In this document: piece by piece, positions 10,170-22,700 of the stretch
How positions within the stretch are numbered: the first letter of the stretch is position 1
Layout: each line of letters opens with the position of its first letter
DNA from: Chrysogorgia sp. JL179-B06
Lineage: Eukaryota; Cnidaria; Anthozoa; Scleralcyonacea; Chrysogorgiidae
DNA length: 64,000 nucleotides
Assembly: GCA_035772405.1 (NCBI GenBank)
Contig: JAYKKM010000263.1
Span: forward strand, 7,099,501 to 7,163,500
Direction of reading: 5' to 3'
Program-made: the position numbers and the translations under genes
The notes under the pieces: generated by a model
Databases searched by the model: none
What the model was told of the DNA's origin: nothing
What the model saw: only the letters and a program-made list of their open reading frames with translations

Positions 10170-11460
10170 AATCGCTTCCCATTCTATCGTAAATGACGGA
10201 GATTCGACCATCGGAGCCTTTTCCGGCAAAAGTTCCGACATCTACACAAATTTGTCCGACATAATCTGGGAAACTACTTTCGACGGGATTGGAGGACGCC
10301 CCAGTCCCAAAATAAAGGAACTTGCGAGCTCGGTATGTGAATTAACCAAACCGAGAGACTGCATGGGGGTCCATTGTTACACGAGGTTGAGCGCCGTTAT
10401 GTGTAGTAATAACATAGTCACCTCGGTTTCTTTTGTTTTAACAGGGACGTTTACTGTCGTATTTCCCTCATCAATACTGGATGAGGGACATTTAGAGTAA
10501 ACATCCCTCATTACTATTTATGAATATAAAATCACCGAACTCCTTATTCCTTGCATCTGCCCATTGTACGTATACATTGCTACTCCAACTTGTATGTCAT
10601 TTTGTGGCTAAAGGCAGTCGATCTTCTCTTACTTTCGAAACTTCCTTGTCGCTCACAAAGGAAAAGCGAAGAGCCATCATTCATTCCGAATAAAAAAATA
10701 CTCTATTTGCAAACCAAATTTATACCCAGATTCACTGAACCAATTCGATAAAGAGATTTTACAAAACAAAAGCATTCATTATCTTGTTTATTTCCTCGGT
10801 GACAATGTGATTACAAACTAAACATGGTTTTGAGGGCCATTAGTGATTAAATGACCCCTCAAGCCTCGAGAGGGTTTTGTGGAAATTCCACAAAACCCTC
10901 CCTCAGCTTTCGGGGACATTTAATCACTAATAGCCCTCAAAACCATGTGTTTACTTATAATTATTCTCGTCATCACCGATTCTGACATTACCTCCGTCCT
11001 TTGGGAGTGACGAGGCCATAGCGACACCAACAAAGGATGGAACAATTAACGTACCTTGATTGTTACTCGTAGACGCTTGCGAATTACCTGAAGGGATCGC
11101 CGGAACAGACCGGCCCAATCTTTCCAAATAATCGACGCGGTGCGGGTCCGTTGCTGCTTGATTTGGCTGTTTCTCTGAGGTCTGTCCGCTCGCTTGAGCC
11201 ACGGCTTGGGCTACCATTTCTTTCATACCAGCGCGGAATTCCTCGGACTGAAAAGCGGTTGACCAGTTTAAATGGGTCGCATTCCCATTTTCTTTGGTCA
11301 GCATCTCCGTTCTCCTGATTACTTTCCATTCTCACAAAATTTCCTCCGTACCCAAACCACCATCTATTAACTCTGCTACTCTGCGTGCCCGTTGTCTCAG
11401 GGCGTAATGCCTATTCCCCGCGAGTACCGTTGATTTTAAGCCTTCCCTCGCCCAAGCCTT
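10170..11460 (-). pseudogene. gag/ORF1-like decayed coding region (copy A), interrupted by an insertion
   Basis: Pieces in order on the minus strand are: KSTVLAGNRHYALRQRAR and RVAELIDGGLGTEEI (about 11,440-11,345), WSTAFQSEEFRAGMKEMVAQ with a Gln/Ser/Pro-rich stretch (11,304-10,962), then, after a 0.55 kb insertion, GLGRPPIPSKVVSQIMS, MSELLPEKAPMVE and FTIEWEAIVS (about 10,320-10,180). The PPIPxK...M-ELLPE pattern recalls ORF1/gag-like proteins carried by tyrosine-recombinase retroelements (DIRS/Ngaro-like) in marine invertebrates, from memory. Copy C (29,340-30,110) has the same order without the insertion, and its PPIPSK frame is open over 61 codons. Both have frame breaks. No recombinase or RT of that type was found. 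Confidence 0.4.
10409..10961. mobile_element. About 550-bp insertion with fold-back end in copy A
   Basis: Copy C reads straight through at about 29,616-29,628, whereas copy A has about 550 extra bp. The right part is a nested fold-back. Outer arms 10,821-10,858 and 10,912-10,951 (AACATGGTTTTGAGGGC and its complement) enclose inner arms GAGGGTTTTGTGGAA/TTCCACAAAACCCTC (10,869-10,900). The left part has paired CCTCAT...ATGAGGG words near 10,465-10,515. A 4-bp flanking duplication (TTAT/TAAT) is possible but imperfect. Confidence 0.65.
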
Positions 11461-11489
11461 GCGCGTTCCTTTGTTCTTAACCTTGGTTA

Positions 11490-11675
11490 TGACTAACCAC
11501 ATTAAAATATAGTAAAAAGTAGAGTTCTACGTAGACTGTTTTGGATATATAGCAAAGTGAGGTGGTGACCAAGATTATGAAGGCCTCCGCTCGAAACGTC
11601 AGTATTTCATCACTAAAAATCTTGGCAGTATACCACCTTCTCAATTTGCTATATATCCTCATTAAAATATGTGTG
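11490..11675. mobile_element. Penelope-like terminal-repeat relic with degenerate hammerhead motif (copy A)
   Basis: The block from TTTTGGATATATAGCAAAG to CTTTGCTATATATCC-like sequence contains GCTCGAAACGTCAG (about 11,589-11,602), the 3' half of a hammerhead core. The expected CTGATGA has become ATTATGA. Compared with the same place in copy C (30,164-30,391) the left arm has been largely deleted. Hammerhead motifs are known from Penelope-like element terminal repeats. This copy cannot fold into an active core. Confidence 0.55.
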
Positions 11676-11913
11676 TTTGTAAAAATATTATAACGTTTTG
11701 TGTGCTTCTAAATAGGAAACTCAAATTATACATGTTTCAACACTATCTATCATCTTGTTTATGTGTGTGAATGGCTTATGAAATGGTTAGTTTGTATTCA
11801 GAAATGATTTTCGATTGTCGACTGCCGGGTTTGTTTTTTCCTTCGGAAGAAACATATGTGTTAGTAATTGATAGTTTAATTACACGGGCCTAATTAATTT
11901 AACGGATCATTAA

Positions 11914-12316
11914 CTCTTTCCTGTCCGGCTGAAAAACATCCAAAGTTGAACTACCTCTTTGTTCTATTGATATCTCAAATATCAGTTGCGAAACCTATCT
12001 TTTCTGAAAGCCCAATAAACTGGCCGTTACCAATGCTTTTGAATTTTCCGAACAAGACCCATTATGTTAATATAAATTAGCATTAATTATCATAAATCAG
12101 GTTGAAAAACTTCCATTTTTCTAGAAAAGACCATCTTGCACGCCCGCGTAGCATCATGAAAATTCAAAATGTCACCAATCGCAGAGTTGTTTATGAAATC
12201 AAATCAAATTTGGCGTGTGAGTGGATCTCATGTCCCTGGCGCTTGTCGAATTTCAATTTTTAATCTTACGTTACCGTCTTCTATGACCCCTTTTGACTGG
12301 ACCGGACAGGAAAGAG
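11914..12316. mobile_element. Solo TTAA-flanked MITE (403 bp)
   Basis: Ends are CTCTTTCCTG...CAGGAAAGAG, flanked by TTAA at 11,910-11,913 and 12,317-12,320. Copy C has the empty site (CATTAATGGGC near 30,663) with a single TTAA. It is the reverse-complement relative of the element tandemly repeated at 61,055-64,000. A TTAA duplication is the hallmark of piggyBac-type and Kolobok-type transposition. No coding sequence is present, so it is non-autonomous. Confidence 0.9.
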
Positions 12317-12865
12317 TTAATGGCCTTGGGCGGTTCTAAAAAAACCGGACAAAACCGGTTTTTTGTCCGCCATCTTAAATCCGTTTAATCGCGTCACGAT
12401 TGAACTTTTTCCGCTAGCAAAAGAAAGACGAAAAATGGACTGCGAAAAATATCAAGGTCTATTTCACAGTTGTTTCTTGTTTCTCCAAAGAAACTGGATG
12501 AAATGCAGATAATTTTCCAACACAAAGAAACGAAAGTCCTGTTAACGCGCGTGCTGGTGTACTGACAAGTCCGGCCTTGCTAAACAATCGTTCTGATGGC
12601 GAGCTTGAATGATGAGATATTGTTTGGCAAGCTGACTTGGCAGAGGGAATTCATTTTTATTTCTTTGCCACCATTTCAGTTGATTCTCATCTCCGCCGAT
12701 TATTGGATATTCGGTTAAATATCGCTGAATTTCTGCGGATAATCGATCGCGCGGTGCATGACTGCAGGAGATGGTTTCGTCGTTTTCTTCGTTTTGTGAC
12801 TCGTCAATGCTCCAAGGCTTAATTTAACCTTCTTGGCTTGAAGTGTCGGTAGTTCATCAGCTTCT

Positions 12866-15800
12866 TCTTATGGGCTATTGTTTGCCGGATTTTATATACT
12901 ATTTATGCAGCGATTGCTCGCCTAAATGATCCTCGTAGTATATAAACAATCTCATCACTCCTGCTCAAACTTCGAACGTTTCATGTGCCGAATGTAATCG
13001 TTAAAAACCTAGAGCCTTAACTTAGAGTTTGAAGACAATTTCATATTTTGCAAAAATAGGTTCGACACGTAAAAGTTTCACGTTTTAACAACTAGGATGG
13101 AAATATAGACTGTACCTGCAGGCAGACTGTAGTGTTATCGTTGGAAACAATCTTCGTACAGCATACTGGTCCGACATATTGTCAGGATAATATAACAGTG
13201 ACCAGCCAAATCACATGATATACTGACGTCATTCATATAACACATTTTTCGCAAAATACGGGAAAATCAACATTTTGTCGAAATTTGGGTAAAAAAGCGC
13301 TTTTCGCCGCGCAAATTGTCGATTGTGACGAGCCGCCAAATTTGGCCGTGCTGAAAATCGGCTTGGCAGAAAGGCTGCAGGTCTTCGGTAGCCTCAACAT
13401 GATTCAAAAGCTGAATACCTTATAGGAAATTAATGATGCACTTTAGTAACACGAATTTCCAAATTTCGCGTTGATTAAAATTACCTTCCCAATAAGGTTA
13501 GTTGGCGCGACCGTGGGAAATGAAATCGCGTTGACGTTGTACAGCTTCGCTGTTATACCCAACCTCGTTGACAGCCATGCATTGCCATTTTAAGACGTAT
13601 AAAAGCGGTGTTTGTCTTGAAAGGCGTGTGTTGCTCTAAAGTGTGTTCATCTGAAGGTGTGTTAATTTAACACACCCTGTTTACCAAAGGTGTGTAATCT
13701 ACCACAAACGAAAAGTTGTGTTTTTTCATGGTGTGTTACCTAGCACACACGTCGTGTTGCCTAACAGACCTATCATGTACGAAATAGAAATGGATTCTTA
13801 TTTTAAAACGAGGTCACAAGGGCCAAAAATAATTTAAATTGTTGGCCATTTATGAATAAGGTCTATGAGAAGTGTTAAAAAGCATCCAAAAATTATACGC
13901 ACACTGTATTTCAGGCTTTCTTAATTCAGACATAAAGTTGAATATTTTGTCCCTTTGTCTTTGTTGTCTTTTTGCTCCAAAGCCACATCTTGTAAGAAGG
14001 AACAAATTCCTGTCATGTTACTAGAATATCTCACATAGAAAACATAGTAGGCCAAAATAAGTTGAACTTAGAAATCTAGGCAATGCCTTACGGCATTTAA
14101 GGAATGCCCTATCCTGCCCGCTGACAAAAATCTGCTGGAAACCAATGGCAGCGCCGAGGCAAACCAAGCGGAACTCATCAGTTTTGTCCATCAAAAGAGT
14201 CTCTAGCCTGGTAGATGGCTGTTAAATTACAGAACTTCATCAGCAAGGGTATACTGTACATGTACAGTACGAGATGAAACAAACATACAAACCAGTGACC
14301 GAAATACACAGTTCACCTTGTTGTTGTTGAACCGTGCAGCCTCTACATCTTGGGATTTGTCCTCTTTTCTCTTTTCGTTTAAGATGCCAAACCTGGGGTT
14401 GACCATTGCGGGCATCGTTTGCTATTAGAACATTAACTGTATCTCGTCTGCTTGTCTGAGGAAAATTTATGCGTAGAGTACCGAAGGGATTCTGGGATTT
14501 CTTTTGGTTTGATTTCAAATTTTTTCACTGCACGAGTCGCTATTTTTTATTACATTACTGCGTGGGTCTTGGTACTCAATTATCTGTTACGAATAGTTAT
14601 CAAGTAGAGCGCCAATCATCATATTGCAGCATTTCCAATAATATTCTAGCAAGTTTCTAATAACAGACACTACATCACCCTATAATGCTTTAAGACTAGT
14701 GACAGACGTCAACTGAAATATAAATGTCTATAGCCTGTATCTGAAAACAACAAAAAGCTTATATTGGCCAAAACCACGATGGGTACCAAGAGGATGAAAA
14801 TCTTGAAGGTGTTCATGCTTTGACCTGGACATCATTACGTCTCTCCACGTGGTGGTAAGCATTTAGATGTGAATATTCCAGAATATCCAGTGTTATACTG
14901 GAATATCATCATCCCGATGATAGACAGGACATTGTGAAGTTCCCCAAATGTTGCTGTGCATGATTTAGGCCAGTGATTACACAAACCTGGCAATACTTTG
15001 TACCGAGCACCTTAGCCCATGATGGCCTGCAGTATATAACATGAATTAAATAAAAAAAAAACCTGTTTGGTTAAATTAAAAGATAGCATTTACATTGAGA
15101 AAGAGATTGTGATCTACAGTATATATATTCCATAAATACAGGTACATATTTAATAACACACAAATCCAATTGTATATGTATGAATGCAGCTTACACTGTT
15201 AGTGCAGTTCCACTATTAATGATCGTGCTCAATCATTAAGGTTGGCATCAGCAACGGTGGTTGCTTCACCTAAAATGTCAATAGTATATCAAAAGTAAGT
15301 ATATCAATTATCAACCCACTATGCCAGCCCTTGCATTCCTGGTAGAACAAAATAAATCAATGTAAGGCAAATCAAAATATATAAGGTACTGTTACAGTAT
15401 GTACAGTACGTATGTATGAAGAAAACTCCCTAGTGGCTGTGTCGCATCTGAATTAATCAGCTTTTTTTAATTAATAATAATAATTTAATATCATATACCT
15501 GTACTAACTATATTTATGCACTCTTCATTTTTGGGTGTTCAGCGAACACCAAAATGGTGTAAATTCATTGCAGCTCTTGACACCGATGGGGTGTAATTTT
15601 ACACCAAGAAAGTGTTACATTTACACTGTAGAAGTGTTGGTAAACACTGATATGGTGTAAATCGCTTGCAGCTCTGTGGACACTAAAATGGTGATTATTT
15701 ACATCATACTAGTGTAAATTAATTCTTCACCTCCAGTATACCAGTGAAGTATGCATGCAATTCTTTAAAATAAATCAGAAATACAAACTACATATAAAAC

Positions 15801-16335
15801 ATGCTTTTAATATAAATTTAATGTTTATTTGCATCAATCAAACTTGTCTACGATTAAATGGCTAAAGTTTTAAAAGTTCCGACATAAGCATCATGACCCT
15901 TGTTGGGACCTTCTGCTGATCAACAAGTTTCAAATTGCCTTTGCAAACATATGTATCCATTGGCACACTCTGCAAGAAATTGCAAACATAATAAATGAAG
16001 AAGGCACTTGATGGCCTCTATGAAACATCCTGTTTGTAATTTCATAATCTTCTGCTCAGCCACAATAAAGATTTGTAATCGAATCAGGTTCTTGCTTCGA
16101 ACACCCTTTCAATATTAGGAATGGTGGCATTCCTAGTTTCAAAGAGGAAGTCACTTTCTCCTCATCTCCCGAACTATAAAATAAATAAACTTGGATTACA
16201 CAGATGTTTGTGACTCTGTATGCATATCCCATTACATGACACTGGTGGAGGACTATGATATACATAATTTTAAAGGCCTTGAAATGAATAAATTGTGGGA
16301 TATTACTATATATAGATATATATATATATAGATAT
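12866..16335. repeat. Long repeat unit, copy B (truncated)
   Basis: It starts TGGGCTATTGTTTGCC directly after copy A and follows copy C closely for 3.4 kb. Homology ends at an AT microsatellite near 16,310-16,335. It contains the empty sites for the 3.9 kb insertion of copy A (near 13,497), the CxxC exon (14,240-14,527) and the frameshifted tail exon (about 13,900-14,207). The first 75 bp form a weak inverted repeat (TATTGTTT ... AAACAATA-like ends). Confidence 0.85.
14240..14527 (-). pseudogene. CxxC-motif exon (copy B)
   Basis: This is the counterpart of 5210-5493, open throughout: GQIPRCRGC followed by VQQQQGELCISVTGLY. The acceptor CGTGCAG lies just above 14,527. One extra Gln relative to copy A is an in-frame 3-bp change, another hint that the copies diverged under coding constraint. 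The tail exon next to it (about 13,900-14,207) is frameshifted after KALPR, so the gene is dead here. Confidence 0.5.
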
Positions 16336-17370
16336 ACACACAGTAATTTTAGTAGAGCCATTTTGGCCCCAAAAATGGGTTGTGAAAAATCCAACCATCC
16401 ATAAGTAATTTCATTGGATAACTTTGAAGATATACACGAATTTTAGAATTGCCACAATGTTGTTTGCCTGCTTTGACGTCATCATGTGCCTCATTAACAT
16501 ATCACATATAACTGAATAGCTCGAGAACGAAATAGATATCGAAGAACTGTTAAAGCTATTCTTCATCGTTTTAAGTGCTCTTTCAAATATAGCATTATCA
16601 TTTTTGGGGTCATTTGCATTAAGCTAAATAAATTAATTTGAAATTTGCAGTTGTGCGCATGCGCACAAGGAAATCATTGGAGGTTATTTGAAGGGGTTAC
16701 TCAAATATTATTACTGTTGTGACATATACATTTAATTTTATACTAAAGAGCGTCCGAATTTATCCGAAATGAGATATATTAGTTAAGCGCCTGTAAATGT
16801 ATGAAAATGTGCTATCCCACATGTCCAATTGTTCGTGTCACTGTTTATTATGGGAGTTCGAAATGTTTTGTTATGCCGATCTGAGCAGCCAGATTCGGTA
16901 TCGCAAGCGACTGTAGTGGATCCATGCTTAACGTGCTACGTTATAACACTGCATAGCTTTTTACAAGTGCTTCTCACATTTGGTGGGAGTTTCATATTTG
17001 CTGCTTTTAGGTTATTTCAAACGGGATTTTCCGTATTACTAGTAGGTTACATTAGTTTTTGACTCGCGAGTTGTTTGGGAACTGCGGTAGTGAACGCGAA
17101 ATCTTGAGGGCGTATTATCTTCGAGAGCGTATATTTGTTGACAAATATAAAACATCGTTGTCTTTTGGACAAGGTTTATATATATATATTGCTGGTTATA
17201 AAGGTGATTGGAGCTTTCACCGTTACGATCCCCACTCTAGTTACGCGATTTGTAATCCTTATTCACTCATCTAGTTAATTATTATGCAAAGTCTGGGGTG
17301 TAGGAATGAAGATTATCTGACAGGAGTTTATGGTTAACCGACGTTTATGTAATATATGAAACATGAGGAA
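16336..17370. other. Spacer, no recognisable gene
   Basis: This is AT-rich sequence between truncated copy B and the fold-back at 17,375. Two overlapping plus-strand ORFs of 71-77 codons (16,829-17,274) have no recognisable motif and no splice context. A TA microsatellite lies near 17,178. I see nothing else. Confidence 0.5.
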
Positions 17371-17374
17371 GTCT

Positions 17375-17490
17375 GGAAGAGTGTTTCATCAGGATATCCA
17401 AACACCGAGACGTTTGTTGAAAACCGAGGCGAAGCCGAGGTTTTTTAACAAACTTCGAGGTGTTTGGATATCCTGATGAAACACTCTTCC
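17375..17490. mobile_element. Fold-back (palindromic) element
   Basis: The arms GGAAGAGTGTTTCATCAGGA (17,375) and its complement ending at 17,490 pair over about 55 bp with few mismatches, around a GAGGCGAAGCCGAG centre. A decayed relative lies at 45,490-45,600 with the same GTGTTTCAT and GAGGTGTTTGGATA words. Both are followed by TATGAATTATT/CATGAATTATT sequence, so the family probably includes that flank. Confidence 0.8.
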
Positions 17491-17499
17491 GAGTGTTTC

Positions 17500-18955
17500 A
17501 TATTACATCTCAAACAAATCAGTATTTTAAGAGAAAATCGAGGTGAAAGTTGGCTTAATTTCTGTAATTTCTTCCGATATCCAATCCACCGTCTCGGTGC
17601 TGATTTCCTTTGTATTCGGCTCATGAATTATTAATGAGTTTAAGATGTGTTGAATAACTACCGTATTATGTTGTATAGAATAAAACCATTAACAAAGTCA
17701 ACAGGCGATCGTTAAGGGGATTAAATTAGTCTCGATAGCCGGCAATAAAACGGCACAGATTAAATAATATATTTGTTTTTCGAAGGGAACGTATACAGCG
17801 AAATGTATAAAACTTGTAAAAATAGACAATGAAAACCTATTTACGAATTGAAATGTCGTTTGAAACTAAACACTTGTTTAATTTGTGGTACGTGGAGGGC
17901 CACCGGAATGGCTGGTTTCAAAGTGCTGCCTCGAAATCCAAGCCGCAGTCGTGATATGATATTGTGTAAAATTGCAAAAATAAGTGGTGCATGGGCTTGT
18001 TATTGAAGTCAAAGTCGTAGCAGAGGTAGTACACCTCCCTTGTCGACCCTTCTCAACAGCAGAAAATGGCTCATTTGAAATCGCTTGAGATAGTTTGTTT
18101 GTCCGCCTTTTAATTAGCAACTGTGCATTAGGTACAGTATTGCAAACAAAAACAGGGAAATATTAGTTTATACCTTTGGTAATCACTTTGACTAATAACG
18201 AATTAACGATTGTTTACTTAAAACTTCAAGATCGAGCCACTGGAAAATTAAACAATTCAGCATAAACAATCTATTAATAACTGCTTATTAACCCACGCGA
18301 AAGCGGTTCTTTTTGATATTTATATATAAAAGTGCAAAATCAACTGTCTGTCAAACTATATATCAGTCGACCACAATTAAGTCATCCCTGTTTCAACGGG
18401 CATCATTACACATGACCGCCAGTTAAAACTGGTCGATCCCATCGTACTTTTGGCGCTTGGCTTTGACCTGTTAGCTTTGTCGGAGGACAAACTTCATTAG
18501 CTGTATCTCTCTATATTATATCTCTCTCTATATCTATATTAATATTGGTTATTATACAATTGGTTGTATTAACTACAAAAATATTGGTAGTATAACACAC
18601 CGGGGTTGTTACAACCAACAATAATTGCTCAAGCAAATGAGTGAGCAAATCAATTAAAATTGTTTCCTAATTTTAACCAATTTTAAATCAGTAGAAACTG
18701 GGGTGGTAGATTCAACCCATTTTAAATTTGGTTAAACCAATATTTAGCTAATAAAATAAGATTGTGTACGCTATGGGAAATGATCCCAGTACATGTATTC
18801 ATTTTTAACTTATCCAATATGTTCTACAATTGACAAAGTTTTATAATAGCGATAAAGTTTATGACTGCCTTTGGAAAGATTTTCTCATGCATGCTTTCGA
18901 ATTGAGTATTAAATCTAAATATTTAATGAGCTTATCAATAATGATAAAAAGTGTT
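17500..18955. other. Spacer with AACCAATTTTAA-type repeats, no recognisable gene
   Basis: A minus-strand ORF of 80 codons (17,878-18,120) has no recognisable motif. At 18,530-18,750 short words (ATTGGTT, AACCAA, TTTTAA) recur in both orientations, resembling the subterminal region of a DNA transposon. I could not pair the ends. Confidence 0.4.
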
Positions 18956-18959
18956 ACAC

Positions 18960-19246
18960 TCATAGGTAGGGTTTTTCATGTTTTTGAATTAAAAGATTTT
19001 GTATAAATAAAAATACATTATTACTGTGACCGCTAGACCCTTTCGGATATTCAGCATCAAATACATAAATTACAGACAGCAAACAAAATACGGCGTTTAG
19101 GATGTTGATGGATTTAAATTTGGTCACCACCATTCCTTCTGCAACTAGAGAAAGAGAATGGATCTCCTCCCATGATCCAGTCGATAAGCTTTGGGTGATG
19201 TGCAATCCTTAATTTTCTGGGAAATGTCTCCATCGTCATCATCCTA
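18960..19246 (-). pseudogene. Terminal exon relic with YVFDAEYPKG tail
   Basis: After a good acceptor (TTATGTAG, about 19,247-19,254) one frame reads DDDDGDISQKIKD. A one-base shift then gives LHITQSLSTGSWEE, VVTKFKSINILNAVFCL, LSVIYVFDAEYPKGSS and VFLFIQNLL, with a stop at 18,960. The FK-S-N-x-A-CLLSV-YVFD-YPKG arrangement is the same type of C-terminal tail as LAYYVFDVSY at 4,889, but clearly a different gene. I recall this tail from uncharacterised multi-exon transposase-like proteins. The frameshift makes it a pseudogene. Function unknown. Confidence 0.45.
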
Positions 19247-19590
19247 CATAAGATAATTTAAAAAAGATTACATTATATAAGGAATATTACATCCAATAAG
19301 AAGTATATCAATAACAAATGCAGAGGAGGTCATTTTCGACAGACACAGTAAATGCGAGAGAAGATAATTTAGAATAAGTGACTCATGTCTTTATTCATCT
19401 TAAAAGTCTGTGCACTAATTTCTCTCGTTGCTTATGCAGAGGGAAATTTCCCTTTGTCTTCTAACTTTTCCTAATGTTATTCATAAGGAAAATTTAGTAC
19501 AACACGAAATTTCTTTGTCTCCTAAATTTCCCTCATGTTATGTGTTATTCAGTAACTGAATAAATATTATTGTACTTGTGTTTTTTCATG

Positions 19591-19730
19591 AATAGTGTGA
19601 AACATGTGTCAATCCATGGTATTGAGTACAGGCCAGAATGCGTATTACGACTGAAAGATATGGAAGAATTTGGTGGGAGAGACTACCCCCGATATGGTCG
19701 GCTAGATGAAACAATTGTCTGGAAAGATGG
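19591..19730 (+). pseudogene. C-terminal exon relic HGIEYRPECVLRL
   Basis: Plus-strand frame: VKHVSIHGIEYRPECVLRL, KDMEEFGGRDYPRYGRLDE, TIVWKDG, then a stop shortly after. The pattern (a short strand, G-x-x-Y-x-P, hydrophobic run, then YGRL-x-I-W) recalls the small beta-rich C-terminal module of uncharacterised cnidarian/fish transposase-like proteins. This is from memory and unverified. It lies 340 bp from, and opposite in strand to, the tail exon at 18,960. The two are therefore either independent relics or an inverted arrangement. Confidence 0.4.
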
Positions 19731-22700
19731 TAATTTTTTCTAGTAACGCTTCTGGAAACTTTGTACTTTTCTTGCCAGTATATGGGCTATAAAATTGTGC
19801 CCACTGAACAAAATCGGTAGTATTGTTCAGTGACCTACCATGGCATACATGGAGTGCTACACATTGTAAAGAAAAGGGGGAAAGACATTTGTCACTGAAA
19901 AAAATTCTGGCAATGTGGAAGATATGTAGGATAGTAAATACTGTGGGCAGATAATGTAAACATGTCAATCAAACTGTACATACATAAATATTATAATATC
20001 ATCTGTCTGAAACAAGTTGTTTTATCGGTATGGGCTATTGTTTGCCGGATTTTATATACTATTTATGCAGCGATTGCTTGCCTAAATGATCCTCGTAGTA
20101 TATAAACAATCTCATCACTCCTGCTCAAACTTCGAACGTTTCATGTGCCGAATGTAATCGTTAAAAACCTACAGCCTTAACTTAGAGTTTGAAGACAATT
20201 TCATATTTTGCAAAAATAGGTTCGACACGTAAAAGTTTCACGTTTTAACAACTAGGATGGAAATATAGACTGTACCTGCAGGCAGACTGTAGTGTTATCG
20301 TTGGAAACAATCTTCGCGACATATGTCACGTTGGCAGCTATGTACAGCATACTGGTCCGACATATTGTCAGGATAATATAACAACAGTGACCAGCCAAAT
20401 CACAAATGATATACTGACGTCATTCATATAACACATTTTTCGCAAAATACGGGAAAATCCACATTTTGTCGAAATTTGGGTAAAAAGCGCTTTTCGCCGC
20501 GCAAATTGTCGATTGTGACGAGCCGCCAAATTTGGCCTTGCAGAAAATCGGCTTGGCTGAAAGGCTGCAGGTCTTCGGTAGCCTCAACATGATTCAAAAG
20601 CTGAATACCTTATAGGAAATTAATGATGCACTTTAGTAACACGAATTTCCAAATTTCGCGTTGATTAAAATTACCTTCCCAATAAGGTTAGTTGGCGCAA
20701 CCGTGGGAAATGAAATCGCGTTGACGTTGTACAGCTTCGCTGTTATACCCAACCTCGTTGACAGCCATGTATTGCCATTTTAAGACGTATAAAAGCGGTG
20801 TTTGTCTTGAAAGGCGTGTTTGCTTGAAGGTGGCATGTGTTGCTCTAAAGTGTGTTCATCTGAAGGTGTGTTAATTTAACACACCCTGTTTACCAAAGGT
20901 GTGTAATCTACCACAAACGAAAAGTTGTGTTTTTTCATGGTGTGTTACCTAGCACACACGTCGTGTTGCCTAACTGACCTATCATGTACGAAATAGAAAT
21001 GGATTCTTATTTTAAAACGAGGTCACAAGGGCCAAAAATAATTTAAATTGTTGGCCATTTATGAATAAGGTCTATGAGAAGTGTTAAAGCATCCAAAAAT
21101 TATACGCACACTGTATTTCAGGCTTTCTTAATTCAGACATAAAGTTGAATATTTTGTCCCTTTGTCTTTGTTGTCTTTTTGCTCCAAAGCCACATCTTGT
21201 AAGAAGGAACAAATTCCTGTCATGTTACTAGAATATCTCACATTGAAAACATAGTAGGCCAAAATAAGTTGAACTTAGAACTCTAGACAATGCCTTACGG
21301 CATTTAAAGAATGCCCTATCCTGCCCGCTGACAAAAAATCTGCTGGAAACCAATGGCAGCGCCGAGGCAAACCAAGCGGAACTCATCAGTTTTGTCCATC
21401 AAAAGAGTCTCTAGCCTGGTAGATGGCTGTTAAACTACAGAACTTCATCAGCAAGGGTATACTGTACATGTACAGTACGAGATGAAACAAACATACAAAC
21501 CAGTGACCGAAATACACAGTTCACCTTCTTGTTATTGAACCGTGCAACCTCTACATCTTGGGATTTGTCCTCTTTTCTCTTCTTTTCGTTTCGTTTAAGA
21601 TGCCAAACCTGGGGTTGACCATTGCGGGCGTCGTTTGCTATTAGAACATTAACTGTATCTCGTCTGCTTGCCTGAGGAAAATTTTGCGTAGAGTACCGAA
21701 GGGATTCTGGGATTTCTTTTGGTTTGATTTCAAATTTTTTCACTGCACGAGTCGCTATTTTTTATTACATTACTGCGTGGGTCTTGGTACTCAATTATCT
21801 GTTACGAATAGTTATCAAGTAGAGCGCCAATCATCATATTGCAGCATTTCCAATAATATACTAGCAAGTTTCTAATAACTGACACTACATCGCCCTATAA
21901 TGCTTTAAGACTAGTGACAGACGTCAACTGAAATATAAATGTCTATAGCCTGTATCTGAAAACAACAACAAGCTTATATTGGCGAAAACCACGATGGGTA
22001 CCAAGAGGATGAAAATCTTGAAGGTGTTCATGCTTTGACCTGGACATCATTACGTCTCTCCACGTGGTGGTAAGCATTTAGATGTGAATATTCCAGAATA
22101 TCCAGTGTTATACTGGAATATAATCATCCCGAGGATAGACAGGACATTGTGAAGTTCCCCAAATGTTGCTGTGCATGATTTAGGCCAGTGATGATTACAC
22201 AAACCTGGCAATACTTTGTACCGAGCACCTTAGCCCATGATGGTCTGCAGTATCTAACATGAATTAAATAAAAAAACCCTGTTTGGCTAAATTAAAAAAA
22301 TAGCATTTACATTGAGAAAGATTGTGATCTACAGTGTATATATTCCGTAAATACATGTACATATTTAATAACACACAAATCCAATTGTATATGCATGAAT
22401 GCAGCTTACACTGTTAGTGCAGTTCCACTATTAATGATTGTGCTCAATCATTAAGGTTGGCATCAGCAACGGTGGTTGCTTCACCTAAAATGTCGATAGT
22501 ATATCAAAAGTAAGTATATCAATTATCAACCCACTATGCCAGCCCTTGCATTCCTGGTAGAACAAAATAAATCAATGTAAGGCAAATCAAAAAATATATA
22601 AGGTACATGTGTGTATGTGTGTGTGTACTGTTACAGTATGTACAGTACGTATGTATGAAGAAAACTCCCTAGTGGCTGTGTCACATCTGAATTAATCAGC

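Larger units (their letters stand above)
7036..12865. repeat. Long repeat unit, copy A, right part
   Basis: Collinear with copy C 25,195-31,203, at high identity apart from insertions. Relative to B and C, copy A jumps at about 7035 from the CACTTGAT sequence straight to ATGTACAGTATG, so it lacks the equivalent of C 23,240-25,195. It ends at TTCATCAGCTTCTTCTT, directly followed at 12,866 by the start of copy B. In copy C the homologous sequence continues past 31,203 into unrelated DNA. This head-to-tail join without spacer is seen directly. Confidence 0.85.

Noticed and set aside
10147..10500. 117-codon plus-strand ORF (copy A) and its copy-C counterpart at 29,365
   Set aside because: Antisense shadow of the ORF1-like region. 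The minus frame has the better protein-like blocks and the plus ORF runs into the inserted element.
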